From: JAIVJZ01 sp036386515
GTDB lineage: Bacteria; Acidobacteriota; Blastocatellia; Pyrinomonadales; Pyrinomonadaceae
Length of the DNA: 64,000 nucleotides
NCBI GenBank assembly: GCA_036386515.1
Contig: DASVVO010000081.1
Location: forward strand, 1-64,000
Direction of reading: 5' to 3'
The notes beneath the pieces were generated by a model that did no database searches, was not told where the DNA came from, and was given only the letters and a program-made list of their open reading frames with translations. Both the position numbers and the translations under genes were made by a program. The first letter of the stretch is position 1; the number at the start of each line of letters is the position of its first letter. Shown here piece after piece: positions 33,852 through 42,412 of this stretch.

Positions 33852-36080
33852 ATGGCTACTAAGAAATCTTCTAAAAAAGCGAGCGCGAAAAAGAGAGCGA
33901 GCGGTAGAGCGGCCGTCGCTAAAGGGCGTAAGTTTGAAGATGAAGTGGCCGACCTGTATCGCCTGCAAGGGGCAGACGTAAAACAGGGAATCGAAATCTG
34001 TCAGAAGAAAGTTGATCTTCTCGCTACCTTCTCATACCCCGTGCTGCATCGCGTCATAGTCGAGTGTAAAGATGAAAAGAAAGCCGTTGATGCGAACCAG
34101 CGCGTGATGCAATTTCATGGCCTCTTGACTAGCGCGAGACGATCAGGCGAGGCCGAGACGGCAGAAATTATCACGAGAGTTCCTTGGGGTGACGCCGCGA
34201 AGGGGTTTGCGCATCGTGAAGGAATAGGCTTACTGACTTACACGGAAAAAATATCGAAGCTGATAGATTTCACCCAATACCTGAAAGATTTAGTCAACCG
34301 ATTCGAACGCACCGACCCCTTGCGACCAGGCGAGCCGCCACTTGGAAAATATTACGTTGATTTGAGCGCGGAACGTCTTGTTGATGCTAAACCTCAGAAG
34401 ATTCCAGTAATCAACACCTTTATCAATAAATGGCTACAACAGAGTGATGCACAGCACTTAACTATCTTCGGCGAATACGGCGCGGGCAAATCTTCGCTCT
34501 GCCAGAAACTAGCGTGCGACCTTGCCGCTTCATTTCTACAAGACCCAAATTCCAGCAGAATTCCCATCCTGCTAAACCTCCGAGAATTCATTGGCAAACT
34601 CGACATAGAAGCCTACATCACCTCTTTTCTAGACCGCGAATGCAAGGTGACGAATCCGAAGATAGACCTCTTCAAAAAAATGAACGACGCAGGGATATTT
34701 CTGATCATCTTCGACGGCTTCGACGAGATGGCCGTCAAAGTTGACGCTGACACGCTGGAATCTAACCTTCTCGAAATCGAAAAACTCGCCATCTCGCCGA
34801 ATAGCAAAGTTATTCTCACCAGCCGCCCAGAGTATTTTGTCAGCGCAAGGGAAGAAGAGGAGGCTATCAGTCCTGAATTGAACCTGCTTCCAAGTCGTAA
34901 AACTAAGTACGAGCCGCTAAAGATTCTCCCATGGGATGAGACTCAAGTGGAAGAGTTCTTGCAGAAGCGCGTCCCTTTAGTTGAAGGAACAAAGCACCCT
35001 TGGGCTTACTACCGTGATCGTATCAAGAAGATTGGCAGCCTGTCCGACCTGTCTCAACGCCCCGTACTACTCGACATGATCGTAAGGACGTTACCGTCCT
35101 TGATTGCTAGCAATACTCCTATCAACCTCCCAAATCTCTATAAGACTTATCTTATCGGCGAAATTAAGCGGCAGAAAGTATTAAAGAAGAGAGCTTTCCT
35201 AATCAGTGAAGTTGATCGGCTCGCGCTGCTTCAACTCATAGCCGTAGCTATTCACATCGGCAATATTCCGACTATTAATTACACGGTCGCGCGAAATCGC
35301 ATAGAGCAAACTATTAACCCTCCCAAGTTTGAACTTGAAGCGCACACGCGAGACTTTCTGACAAATTCATTTCTGATTCGTAAGGACGATGAGTACCATT
35401 TTTCTCATAAATCTATTCTGGAATATCTAATCGCTGCACAATTAAATGAAGAGATTCAAAAGGGCATTCCCGATGTTTTTGGCTGCGTCCTCTTTCGTTC
35501 TCGACGGGTGCTGGTTGATTTCTTAAAGGAATTTGAGCCTGATGCCAAAATTCTATTGAATTGGATTGAACTTACTAAAAAGAAATCGCATGAAGGTGGG
35601 AAGTTTGTAGGCAGTAACGCCGCGACTCTCCTTTGCGAATTATCTAAAGAAGCATTGGCTGGCAAGGATTTGTCGGGAGTAAATTTAACTGGAGCAAATC
35701 TTAAATTTGCTGATCTGAGAGAGACAATCTTAACTGGAGCTACTATGAACGGCTGTTATTTGTTGGGTGCTCAATTTCTTGAGAAAGATTTGACCTCGGT
35801 AAACATTTCAGCAAGTCTAATTACATTCTATATAACAAACACAAAAGTAAGGTTTAAGTCTCTATCAGAGATAGCCACTATTATAAACAAAAATTTTTCA
35901 GCACTTCGTTTACATTTTCAACGCATAGAACAAGGGCGCAACGGAAAGCAGGTTTTAAAATTCTTTAGGATAATAAAAGGAGTGGATGAATTGAAAGCTG
36001 TAAAGAATATGTTGATTAGTAAATGGTCATTAGATGTTGCGGTGTATGCTGACGAACTTGAGCTAATGATGAATAGTTGA
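33852..36080 (+). CDS. PD-(D/E)xK nuclease-NACHT-pentapeptide repeat protein (probable antiphage STAND NTPase)
   Basis: The product is 742 aa. After a very basic tail (residues 1-26) comes a restriction-endonuclease-like domain of Mrr type (about 26-140) with FEDEVADLY, D55 (KVDLLA) and E71-x-K73 (VIVECKDEKK). A NACHT NTPase follows: Walker A GEYGAGKSS (207-215), Walker B LIIFDGFDE (284-292), sensor-like LTSRPEYF (322-329), and the FSHKSILEYLIAA line (517-529) typical of NACHT/STAND proteins. Pentapeptide repeats (about 600-655; LSGVNLTGANLKFADL) form a putative sensor, and a helical C-terminal region ends the protein. By analogy with bacterial NACHT (bNACHT/Avs) defence proteins, it likely oligomerises on phage cues and cleaves DNA. 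The AT-rich composition indicates transfer. AGGAG lies about 7 nt upstream. Confidence 0.9.
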   Translation: MATKKSSKKASAKKRASGRAAVAKGRKFEDEVADLYRLQGADVKQGIEICQKKVDLLATFSYPVLHRVIVECKDEKKAVDANQRVMQFHGLLTSARRSGEAETAEIITRVPWGDAAKGFAHREGIGLLTYTEKISKLIDFTQYLKDLVNRFERTDPLRPGEPPLGKYYVDLSAERLVDAKPQKIPVINTFINKWLQQSDAQHLTIFGEYGAGKSSLCQKLACDLAASFLQDPNSSRIPILLNLREFIGKLDIEAYITSFLDRECKVTNPKIDLFKKMNDAGIFLIIFDGFDEMAVKVDADTLESNLLEIEKLAISPNSKVILTSRPEYFVSAREEEEAISPELNLLPSRKTKYEPLKILPWDETQVEEFLQKRVPLVEGTKHPWAYYRDRIKKIGSLSDLSQRPVLLDMIVRTLPSLIASNTPINLPNLYKTYLIGEIKRQKVLKKRAFLISEVDRLALLQLIAVAIHIGNIPTINYTVARNRIEQTINPPKFELEAHTRDFLTNSFLIRKDDEYHFSHKSILEYLIAAQLNEEIQKGIPDVFGCVLFRSRRVLVDFLKEFEPDAKILLNWIELTKKKSHEGGKFVGSNAATLLCELSKEALAGKDLSGVNLTGANLKFADLRETILTGATMNGCYLLGAQFLEKDLTSVNISASLITFYITNTKVRFKSLSEIATIINKNFSALRLHFQRIEQGRNGKQVLKFFRIIKGVDELKAVKNMLISKWSLDVAVYADELELMMNS

Positions 36081-36133
36081 TTTTGTTAGGTAGAACTTTT
36101 AGTTAGCAGGACACCAACATCAAGACTACTGCA

Positions 36134-36718
36134 TCATTCGATTGATTTGATCATCAGGAGGCCGTCGCCGCCGTTGGAGTAGTAGCGGGGGAGGCGTTGG
36201 GTGACGGTGTAGCCGAGGCCGCGGTAGAGGCTCTGCGCGCCGCTGTTGACGGAGCGCACTTCGAGGCGGATGGTGCGGACGTGGCGGCGGCGGAAACTCT
36301 CTTCGGCGCGCAGGAGCATGCGTTCGGCGATGCGGCGGCGGCGGTGTTCGGGGGCGACGCCGAGCGTCGTGATGTGGCCGGTGTGTTGCGGTTCGACGAG
36401 GCCGACGATGAAGCCGACCATCAGACCGTCGGGCGTGACGGCGCGGTAGGCGACCGATTCGGGCGAGGTCAGCAGGTATTCGAAGGTGTCGCGGCTGTAG
36501 GCTTCGCCGTCCACGAAGCAGCGTTGGTCGAGTCGCCAGCATTCGTCGAGTTGGGAGATGGTGAGCGGGCGGATGTCGTAACGCTCCTCGGGGAGCGTGG
36601 GCGGGGCTTCCGGCGCGTCGCCGACGGCCGACCCGACGCCGTTCTCCGCGTCGCCGTGCGCGGCCGCTTCCTCCGGCGTCGAAAACAGACGCGAGCGAAT
36701 TTTTTTCAGCACAGCCAT
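36134..36718 (-). CDS. rimI: GNAT acetyltransferase, RimI-like
   Basis: A 194-aa GNAT N-acetyltransferase. The acetyl-CoA motif appears as ITTLGVAPEHRRRRIAERML (about 120-139), followed by IRLEVRSVNSGAQSLYRGLGY, the signature of RimI-type enzymes that acetylate protein N-termini such as ribosomal protein S18. A 40-residue Ala/Glu/Pro-rich extension precedes the domain. Assignment to rimI rather than another GNAT is by these motifs alone. It is the boundary gene on the right side of the AT-rich island and its composition is again GC-rich. Confidence 0.82.
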   Translation of the reverse strand: MAVLKKIRSRLFSTPEEAAAHGDAENGVGSAVGDAPEAPPTLPEERYDIRPLTISQLDECWRLDQRCFVDGEAYSRDTFEYLLTSPESVAYRAVTPDGLMVGFIVGLVEPQHTGHITTLGVAPEHRRRRIAERMLLRAEESFRRRHVRTIRLEVRSVNSGAQSLYRGLGYTVTQRLPRYYSNGGDGLLMIKSIE

Positions 36719-36724
36719 AAGAAC

Positions 36725-36901
36725 GGTGACAGGTGACGGGTGACGGGTGACAAGTTAGAGCCGCGCGCCCGTCGAGCGTGATTTTATCTTGTCACCTGTC
36801 ACTTGTCACTTGTCACTTGCCACTTAAATTATCTTGTCACCTGTCACTTGTCACTGGTCGCTTAAATTATCTTGCCACCTGCCGCCGGTCACGCGTCACT
36901 T
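36725..36901. repeat. Paired-word hairpin with three right arms (GTGACGGG family)
   Basis: A single left arm (about 36725-36755, GTGACAGGTGACGGGTGACGGGTGACAAG) is followed by three successive right-arm copies (about 36787-36825, 36833-36863 and 36871-36901). Each begins ATCTTG(T/C)CACCTG and ends CACTTAAA or similar; the copies are progressively more diverged. It fills the gap between queA and the GNAT gene. Confidence 0.82.
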
Positions 36902-37991
36902 AAAGAATGAGCATGCAGTCGCCGTAGCTGTAGAAGCGGTAGCGGGCGGCGACGGCGTGGCGGTAGGCGGCGAGCGTGAGTTCGCGCCCGGCGAAGGAGG
37001 CGATGAGGACGAGCAGGGAGGAGCGGGGGAGGTGGAAGTTGGTGACGAGCGCGTCAACGATTTTGAACTCGTAGCCGGGCGTGATGGTGAGACCGGCGGT
37101 GTGCGCGCCGGGCGTCAGGCGGCGCGTGTCTCCCGCTGCGGCGGCGGCGGATTCGAGGGCGCGCACGGTGGTGGTGCCGACGGCGATGATGCGCTCGCCG
37201 CGCGCCCGCGCTTCGTCGAGCGCGGCGGCGGCCTCGGGCGTGATCTCGTAACGCTCGGCGGCGACCGTGTGCTCGCTCAAGTCGTTCGCGCGCACGGGCG
37301 CGAAGGTGCCGTAGCCGACGTGCAGCGTGATCTCGGTGACGGAGACGCCGCGCGCGCGCAGGTGTTCGAGGGTGCGGGGCGTGAAGTGGAGTCCGGCGGT
37401 CGGGGCGGCGATCGCGCCGCGACGGTCGGCGTAGATCGTCTGGTAGCGTTCGCGGTCTTCCGCCGGTTGCGCCTGAGTCGCACCCGCCGCAGCGGGCGCA
37501 TTAGTCGTAGTAGTCGCGGGCGGGCGTTTGATGTAAGGCGGGAGCGGAACCTGGCCGAACTCGTCGAGCAGCGCGTCGAAATCGCCGGTGCAGTCGAACC
37601 TGACGGTGCGGCGGCCTTCGTCGCCCGCGTCGATGATCTCGGCGCGCAGCCGCCCGTCGCCGAAAGATAATGCTTGGCCGCGCGCGAGACGCCGGGCGGG
37701 GCGCGCGAGCGCGTCCCAGACGCCATGAGCGCGCTGCTCGATGAGAAATAGTTCGACCTGCCCGCCCGTAGGTTCGCGCCGCCCGACGAGGCGCGCAGGG
37801 AAGACGCGCGTGTTGTTGACCACCAGATGATCGCCCTCGCGCAACTCGGCGGGCAAGCGGGCGAAGGAACTGTCGCGCCACGTCGCCCGCGCGCGATCCA
37901 GCACGAGCAGCCGCGAGGCGTCGCGCTCGGCGAGCGGGGCTTGCGCGATCAACTCTTCGGGGAGTTCGTAGTCGAATTCGGAAATCAGCAT
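36900..37991 (-). CDS. queA: S-adenosylmethionine:tRNA ribosyltransferase-isomerase QueA
   Basis: This 363-aa QueA converts preQ1-modified tRNA to epoxyqueuosine. Family hallmarks are visible: FDYELPEELIAQ at the N-terminus, DHLVVNNTRVFPARL, RRGAIAAPTAGLHFT, THNVGYGTF-type HVGYGTFAPVR, and TNFHLPRSSLLVLIASF near the C-terminus. A low-complexity insert rich in Thr, Ala and Asn (about residues 158-176) interrupts the middle domain and is not part of the family core. Confidence 0.96.
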   Translation of the reverse strand: MLISEFDYELPEELIAQAPLAERDASRLLVLDRARATWRDSSFARLPAELREGDHLVVNNTRVFPARLVGRREPTGGQVELFLIEQRAHGVWDALARPARRLARGQALSFGDGRLRAEIIDAGDEGRRTVRFDCTGDFDALLDEFGQVPLPPYIKRPPATTTTNAPAAAGATQAQPAEDRERYQTIYADRRGAIAAPTAGLHFTPRTLEHLRARGVSVTEITLHVGYGTFAPVRANDLSEHTVAAERYEITPEAAAALDEARARGERIIAVGTTTVRALESAAAAAGDTRRLTPGAHTAGLTITPGYEFKIVDALVTNFHLPRSSLLVLIASFAGRELTLAAYRHAVAARYRFYSYGDCMLIL

Positions 37992-38004
37992 CGCGAAAAA
38001 ATAA

Positions 38005-38121
38005 GGGGAAAGGTGAAGGGGTAAAGGGTAAAGGAGAAAGGCGATCCGGTTGACGAGTCTGCTTCCGCCGGCTCCCGCCCGCTGTGCTTCTCCCTTTCCC
38101 TTTACCCCTTCACCTTTCCCC
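38005..38121. repeat. Paired-word hairpin (GGGGAAAGGTGAAGG family)
   Basis: The left arm about 38005-38038 (GGGGAAAGGTGAAGGGGTAAAG...) faces the right arm 38087-38121 (CTTCTCCCTTTCCC...CACCTTTCCCC). It separates queA from the YihY gene. Confidence 0.82.
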
Positions 38122-38126
38122 CTGCT

Positions 38127-39056
38127 TTAAGACATGGCGGGCGTCTCGCCGTCCTCGCGAAGCGCGTGCGATTCGTCGTGCGCCGTCGAGTGCTCCTGGT
38201 GAAAGACGACGGAGAGCTGCGCGCCGAACAGGAGGATCAGGCTCGACACGTAGCTCCACGTGAGCACGGCGACGACCGCGCCCACCGAGCCGTAAATCTG
38301 GTCGTAGTGAAAGTAGTGCAGGCTCGACGCGAAGATGAACTTCGCCGCCTCCCACAACAGCCCGGCGACGACCGCGCCGGGGATCGAATCGCGCAACTCG
38401 ACGCGCCCGCTCGGCATGAAACGATAGACGAGCGTGAACAGCGCGACCGTGACGGCGATGCTGACGAGCGCAAAGACGATTTGCCAGAAAGCGTTGCCGA
38501 CCAGGCTCAGCACCGGCACGCGTTGCAGCACGCGCAACGGCAAACGCTCGGCCAGTTCCTTGAGCGCGACGAGCAGATAGGTGACGACGATCGAGACGAT
38601 GAGCAGCACGCCGACGCCGCCCATCATGCCGAGGGTGAGTCCGCGCCCGTGCAGAAACGCGCGCGGCTTCGTGCCCCACAGGCGGTTGATGGCGCGCTCC
38701 ATCACGTTGAAGACCCACGAGCCAGCCCAGAGCGTGACGATGATGCAGGTGACGATCACGCTCGTGCCGACGTTCTCCAACGAGCGAACGGTCGTCCGCA
38801 GGAAATCGCGCGAGCCGGGATAGGCTTCCACGGCGCGCGTGAGCAGTTCGCTGCCCACGTCGAAGTAGTTGCTGAAGGCCAGCAGCACGAGCAGCATCGG
38901 GAACAGCGTGAGCAGCCCGAAGTAGCTCATGGCGGCGGCGGGCGTGAAGAGGTCGTTTTCGTGGAATTGATGAAACGAGTGGCCGAAGATGTTCAGCCAC
39001 GGCGCAGCATTGCGCACGCCGAAATGTTGGCGGGTGTATGAGCGAAGGCGTTTCAT
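38127..39056 (-). CDS. YihY/BrkB-family membrane protein
   Basis: A 309-aa inner-membrane protein of the YihY/virulence factor BrkB family (formerly misnamed ribonuclease BN). There are six hydrophobic segments. Conserved family lines are visible: AAAMSYFGLLTLFPMLLVLLA near the N-terminus, GAVVAGLLWEAAKFIF, and YGSVGAVVAVLTWSYVSSLILLFGA near the C-terminus. The biochemical role is not settled for the family. The C-terminal 25 residues are hydrophilic (HSTAHDESHAL). Confidence 0.92.
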   Translation of the reverse strand: MKRLRSYTRQHFGVRNAAPWLNIFGHSFHQFHENDLFTPAAAMSYFGLLTLFPMLLVLLAFSNYFDVGSELLTRAVEAYPGSRDFLRTTVRSLENVGTSVIVTCIIVTLWAGSWVFNVMERAINRLWGTKPRAFLHGRGLTLGMMGGVGVLLIVSIVVTYLLVALKELAERLPLRVLQRVPVLSLVGNAFWQIVFALVSIAVTVALFTLVYRFMPSGRVELRDSIPGAVVAGLLWEAAKFIFASSLHYFHYDQIYGSVGAVVAVLTWSYVSSLILLFGAQLSVVFHQEHSTAHDESHALREDGETPAMS

Positions 39057-39062
39057 AAAGCA

Positions 39063-39171
39063 AGGATGAGGGATAAGGATGAGGGATGAGGGATGAGGGA
39101 TGACAATAAAGCATTCAAGCGGGTCGGCGCTTTTCTCAATTCATCCCTCATCCCTTATCCCTTATCCCTTA
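39063..39171. repeat. Paired-word hairpin (GGATGAGG/GGATAAGG family)
   Basis: The left arm about 39063-39102 carries GGATGAGG, with one GGATAAGG variant; the right arm about 39141-39171 carries the complement including the matching TTATCCC variants. It lies between ruvB and the YihY gene. Confidence 0.85.
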
Positions 39172-39173
39172 GT

Positions 39174-40211
39174 TTAGACGCCGAACAGCCCCGGACTCTC
39201 CGGCATCCGGCTCAACCCGAAGTGCTCGTAGGCGAGACGCGTCGCCATGCGCCCGCGCGGGGTGCGGTTGAGGAAGCCGATCTGGATCAGGTAAGGCTCG
39301 ATGATCTCTTCGATGGAATCTTTCTCCTCGTGGACGGAAGCGGAGATCGTGCCGAGGCCGACGGGGCCGCCGCTAAACTTTTCGATGATCGTGAGCAGCA
39401 ACTTGCGGTCAACCTCGTCCAGCCCGTAGGTGTCAACCTCCATGCGGTTGAGCGCGTCGCGCGCGATCTCGCCGGTGATGTGTCCCTCGTAATCAACCTC
39501 CGCGAAGTCGCGCACGCGGCGCAGCAGCCGGTTGGCGATGCGCGGGGTGCCGCGCGCCCGCCGCGCGATCTCTTTCGCGCCGCCTTCGTCGATCTCAGTG
39601 CCGAGGATTTCCGCCGAGCGGCGCACGATCAGTTCCAACTCCTCGTGCTTGTAAAAGTCCAGATGAAAGACGATGCCGAAACGGCCGCGCAAGGGTGCGG
39701 TGATGAGACCGGCGCGCGTCGTCGCCCCGACGAGCGTAAACTTCGGCAAGTCCAGTTTGATGGAGCGCGCCGCCGTGCCCTGCCCGATCATGATGTCGAG
39801 TTGGTAATCCTCCATCGCCGGATACAAGACCTCTTCGATGGCGGGATTGAGGCGGTGAATCTCGTCTATGAAAAGCACGTCGCCTTCCTGAAGGTTGGTC
39901 AGGAGCGCGGCGAGGTCGCCGGCTTTTTCGATGACGGGGCCGGCGGTCGAACGCAGTTCCGCGCCCATCTCGTTGGCGACGATGTTGGCGAGCGTCGTCT
40001 TGCCCAAACCGGGCGGCCCCGTCAGGAGGACGTGATCGAGAGCCTCGCGCCGCATCGTCGCCGCGCGGATGAAGATGCGCAGGTTGTCCGTCGCCTTCCG
40101 CTGCCCGATGTACTCGGCGAGCCGCGCCGGACGCAGCGACAACTCAAACTGTTGTTCCTCATCCGTCGGAGCAGGCGAGCGAACACTGGCTGGTTCGAGT
40201 TCATCAGACAT
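39174..40211 (-). CDS. ruvB: Holliday junction branch-migration ATPase RuvB
   Basis: This 345-aa RuvB is the hexameric motor for Holliday junction migration with RuvA. The family start LRPARLAEYIGQ, Walker A GPPGLGKTTLA (about 66-76), Walker B FIDEIHRL, sensor TRAG and the winged-helix C-terminus with RTPRGRMATRLAYEHFG are all present. It lies downstream of ruvA in the same direction, separated by a paired-word hairpin. No ruvC is visible here. Confidence 0.97.
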   Translation of the reverse strand: MSDELEPASVRSPAPTDEEQQFELSLRPARLAEYIGQRKATDNLRIFIRAATMRREALDHVLLTGPPGLGKTTLANIVANEMGAELRSTAGPVIEKAGDLAALLTNLQEGDVLFIDEIHRLNPAIEEVLYPAMEDYQLDIMIGQGTAARSIKLDLPKFTLVGATTRAGLITAPLRGRFGIVFHLDFYKHEELELIVRRSAEILGTEIDEGGAKEIARRARGTPRIANRLLRRVRDFAEVDYEGHITGEIARDALNRMEVDTYGLDEVDRKLLLTIIEKFSGGPVGLGTISASVHEEKDSIEEIIEPYLIQIGFLNRTPRGRMATRLAYEHFGLSRMPESPGLFGV

Positions 40212-40218
40212 AAAAGCG

Positions 40219-40302
40219 GAGGTCAGAGGTTAGAGGTCAGAGGTTAGTAAGAATCAGTTCGCGCTTTTTAACTGACCTCTGACCTCTCACCTCTGACCTC
40301 TG
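40219..40302. repeat. Paired-word hairpin (GGTCAGAGGTTAG family)
   Basis: The left arm about 40219-40246 (GGTCAGAGGTTAGAGGTCAGAGG) faces the right arm about 40270-40302 (CTGACCTCTGACCTCTCACC...). It lies between ruvA and ruvB. Confidence 0.83.
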
Positions 40303-40308
40303 TACTGT

Positions 40309-40929
40309 TCATCCTTTCGAGAGCGATTTGAGACTGCGGCGCAGGAGCAGTTCGACCGAGAGCGCGCCGCCTTCGTGCATCGCCTGGTTGACCACTTTCT
40401 CGGCCGCGTCGCGCTTGTAGCCGAGGTTGGTTAGCGCGGAGAGCGTGTCTTCGCGCAAAGTGTCCTCGCTCGGCGCGGAACCGGCATCGCGCGCGGCGAG
40501 TTGTTCTTCGAGCGCGGGGTGCGAGAGCGTCGTCATCTTGTCGCGGAGTTCGATCACGAGGCGTTCGGCCGTCTTCTTCCCGAGGCCGGGGATCGAAGTC
40601 AGGCGCGCGAGATTGTTGGAGCGGATCGCGCTCACGATCTCGTCGGCGTTCATGCCGGAGAGCATCGCGATGGCGGACTTGGGGCCGATGCCGCTGACGG
40701 AGATGAGCATCTGGAAGAGTTCGCGTTCGCGCGCGGTTTTGAAGCCGAAAAGCTGGAGGGCTTCCTCGCGGACGTGCGTGTAGATGCGCAGGGAAATCTG
40801 CGCGCCCGGCTCCTCCATGTCGTAAAAAATCGAGACCGGGATGGTCACCTCGTAGCCGACGCCGCCCACATCCAAAATCACACTGGTGGCCTGTTTTGCG
40901 AGTAGGGTTCCTGATAAATGTGCGATCAT
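40309..40929 (-). CDS. ruvA: Holliday junction DNA helicase subunit RuvA
   Basis: This 206-aa RuvA is the tetrameric junction-binding partner of RuvB. The N-terminal OB-fold starts MIAHLSGTL and includes GVGYEVTIPV; the paired helix-hairpin-helix region includes LISVSGIGPKSAIAML and LTSIPGLGKKTAERLVIEL. The C-terminal third domain (SALTNLGYKRDAAEKVV) that contacts RuvB is complete. It forms an operon with ruvB. Confidence 0.97.
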   Translation of the reverse strand: MIAHLSGTLLAKQATSVILDVGGVGYEVTIPVSIFYDMEEPGAQISLRIYTHVREEALQLFGFKTARERELFQMLISVSGIGPKSAIAMLSGMNADEIVSAIRSNNLARLTSIPGLGKKTAERLVIELRDKMTTLSHPALEEQLAARDAGSAPSEDTLREDTLSALTNLGYKRDAAEKVVNQAMHEGGALSVELLLRRSLKSLSKG

Positions 40930-41181
40930 TCTTCGTTCGTATTTCTGCCGAGAGAAGAGATTTCGGGAGCGTCTCTGTGTGCCACGAGATTGTAGTTGAA
41001 GCGCGAGACGACGGCAACGAACGACGAACGCGAATCATCAGTGATGAAGCGTGAAGCGGGGATCGATAAAGACGGGTTCCGTCCCCGCCCGATTCACGAT
41101 TTACGACCGGCGGCTTTTCGGCGTCTTTGGGCGCGCGCCCCGGTCGCGTTATACTGGCGGTCGGAAGAAAAGGAAACCGGG

Positions 41182-41889
41182 ATGAAGTCGGAGAAAATAT
41201 CTGAGTTGACGACGAACCGGCTGAGCGTCTACCTGCGCTGCCTGAACAAACTGGCGGCCGCCGGGATCAAGACCGTCTCCTCACGCGCGCTCGCCGAACA
41301 GTTCAATCTCAACTCGGCGCAGATCAGGAAAGACCTCGCCTACTTCGGCGAGTTCGGCACGCGCGGCGTCGGCTACACGGTCAACGACCTGCGCGCCCAC
41401 ATCACGAACATCCTGGGACTCGGCACCGCGCATCGCGTCGGCATCGTCGGCGCGGGCCGACTCGGCACCGCGCTCGCCAACTACAACGGCTTCCTCGCGT
41501 CGAACTTCGCCGTCGTCGCCCTGTTCGACAACGACCGCGAACGCATCGGCCGGACGGTCGGCGAGGCGCACATTAAAATTTACGACGTGCGGCACATCGC
41601 GCGCGTGGTGCGCGCCGAGCGCATCGACGTGGCCGTGATCGCCGTGCCCGCGCGCGCCGCGCAGAGGGTGTTGAATCAGGTGATGTCGGCGGGCGTCAAA
41701 GCGGTCTTAAACTTCGCGCCCGCGCGTCTCAACAAGCGCGCCGACGTGAAATTGAAGACCGTCGATCTGACGATCTCGCTCGAAACGCTCTCCTACTTTC
41801 TCGCGCGCCCGCCCGCCACGAGCACGACGAACCCGCGCAACGTCTTGCCCTTTGAAGAACTCGCGCCGCGCGAAGAGAAAGAGCTTTAA
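41182..41889 (+). CDS. rex: Redox-sensing transcriptional repressor Rex
   Basis: This 235-aa Rex senses the NADH/NAD+ ratio and represses fermentation and respiration genes. The N-terminal winged helix (RLSVYLRCLNKLAAAGIKTVSS, then NLNSAQIRKDLAYFGEFGTRGVGY) and the Rossmann NAD-binding motif GIVGAGRLGTAL are characteristic. Start 41182 has AAGGAA about 7 nt upstream. It opens the run of genes that leads into the microcompartment operon, so NADH control of that operon is plausible, but I saw no obvious TTGTGAAxxxTTTCACAA-type Rex site in front of it. Confidence 0.95.
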   Translation: MKSEKISELTTNRLSVYLRCLNKLAAAGIKTVSSRALAEQFNLNSAQIRKDLAYFGEFGTRGVGYTVNDLRAHITNILGLGTAHRVGIVGAGRLGTALANYNGFLASNFAVVALFDNDRERIGRTVGEAHIKIYDVRHIARVVRAERIDVAVIAVPARAAQRVLNQVMSAGVKAVLNFAPARLNKRADVKLKTVDLTISLETLSYFLARPPATSTTNPRNVLPFEELAPREEKEL

Positions 41890-41921
41890 CCCGTTATGGC
41901 CGCCAGTCGAGGAGTGATTAT

Positions 41922-42392
41922 ATGATGTCCGTTTTGAAAAGAGCTTTGCCGTTTATTCTGACGCTGCTCGTCGGCGTCCTCGTGGGGAGCGGCGTGAAGC
42001 GCGCCGGGCACGTCGCGGCAACCGACGGCGCGCCGCAGTCGTGCCGGATGCGCCAGCGGCAGTTGATGCTGATGCCGCCTCCGCCGCCTGCCTTCGAGAG
42101 CGAGGTCTTGACGGCCAGAGAGGTGACGCGCAAGGCCGTCATTAGTTACAAGCCGGAGCCGCACTACACTCACGATGCCCGCCGCAACAACGTGACGGGC
42201 ACGGTCAGGCTGCGCCTCGTGCTCGCGGCGGACGGGGCGGTGCGCGACATCGCGCCGCTGACGACCCTGCCCGACGGGCTGACGGAACAGGCCGTCGCGG
42301 CGGCGCGCGACATCGAGTTCACGCCCGCCGTGAAAGACGGCCGCGCCGTTTCGCAGTACGCGACGGTCGAGTACAACTTCAATATCTATTAA
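41922..42392 (+). CDS. TonB C-terminal domain protein
   Basis: A 156-aa protein with one N-terminal membrane segment (ALPFILTLLVGVLVGSG), a short Met/Pro linker (LMLMPPPPPAF) and a TonB C-terminal domain (about residues 75-156: GTVRLRLVLAADGAVRDIAPL, EFTPAVKDGRAV). It is much shorter than a full TonB and lacks a long periplasm-spanning linker, as do many acidobacterial TonB-C proteins of unclear function. GAGGAG lies about 8 nt upstream of the first of two Met codons. Confidence 0.82.
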   Translation: MMSVLKRALPFILTLLVGVLVGSGVKRAGHVAATDGAPQSCRMRQRQLMLMPPPPPAFESEVLTAREVTRKAVISYKPEPHYTHDARRNNVTGTVRLRLVLAADGAVRDIAPLTTLPDGLTEQAVAAARDIEFTPAVKDGRAVSQYATVEYNFNIY

Positions 42393-42412
42393 GCCGCAAG
42401 CCGGGAAACGTC

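Noticed and set aside
40268..41038. 256-codon minus-strand frame covering ruvA
   Set aside because: It is out of frame with ruvA, whose sequence is unmistakable.
41890..42412. Rex-controlled promoter for the microcompartment operon
   Set aside because: I looked for a TTGTGA...TCACAA-type site between rex and the aldolase gene and saw none; only proximity remains.
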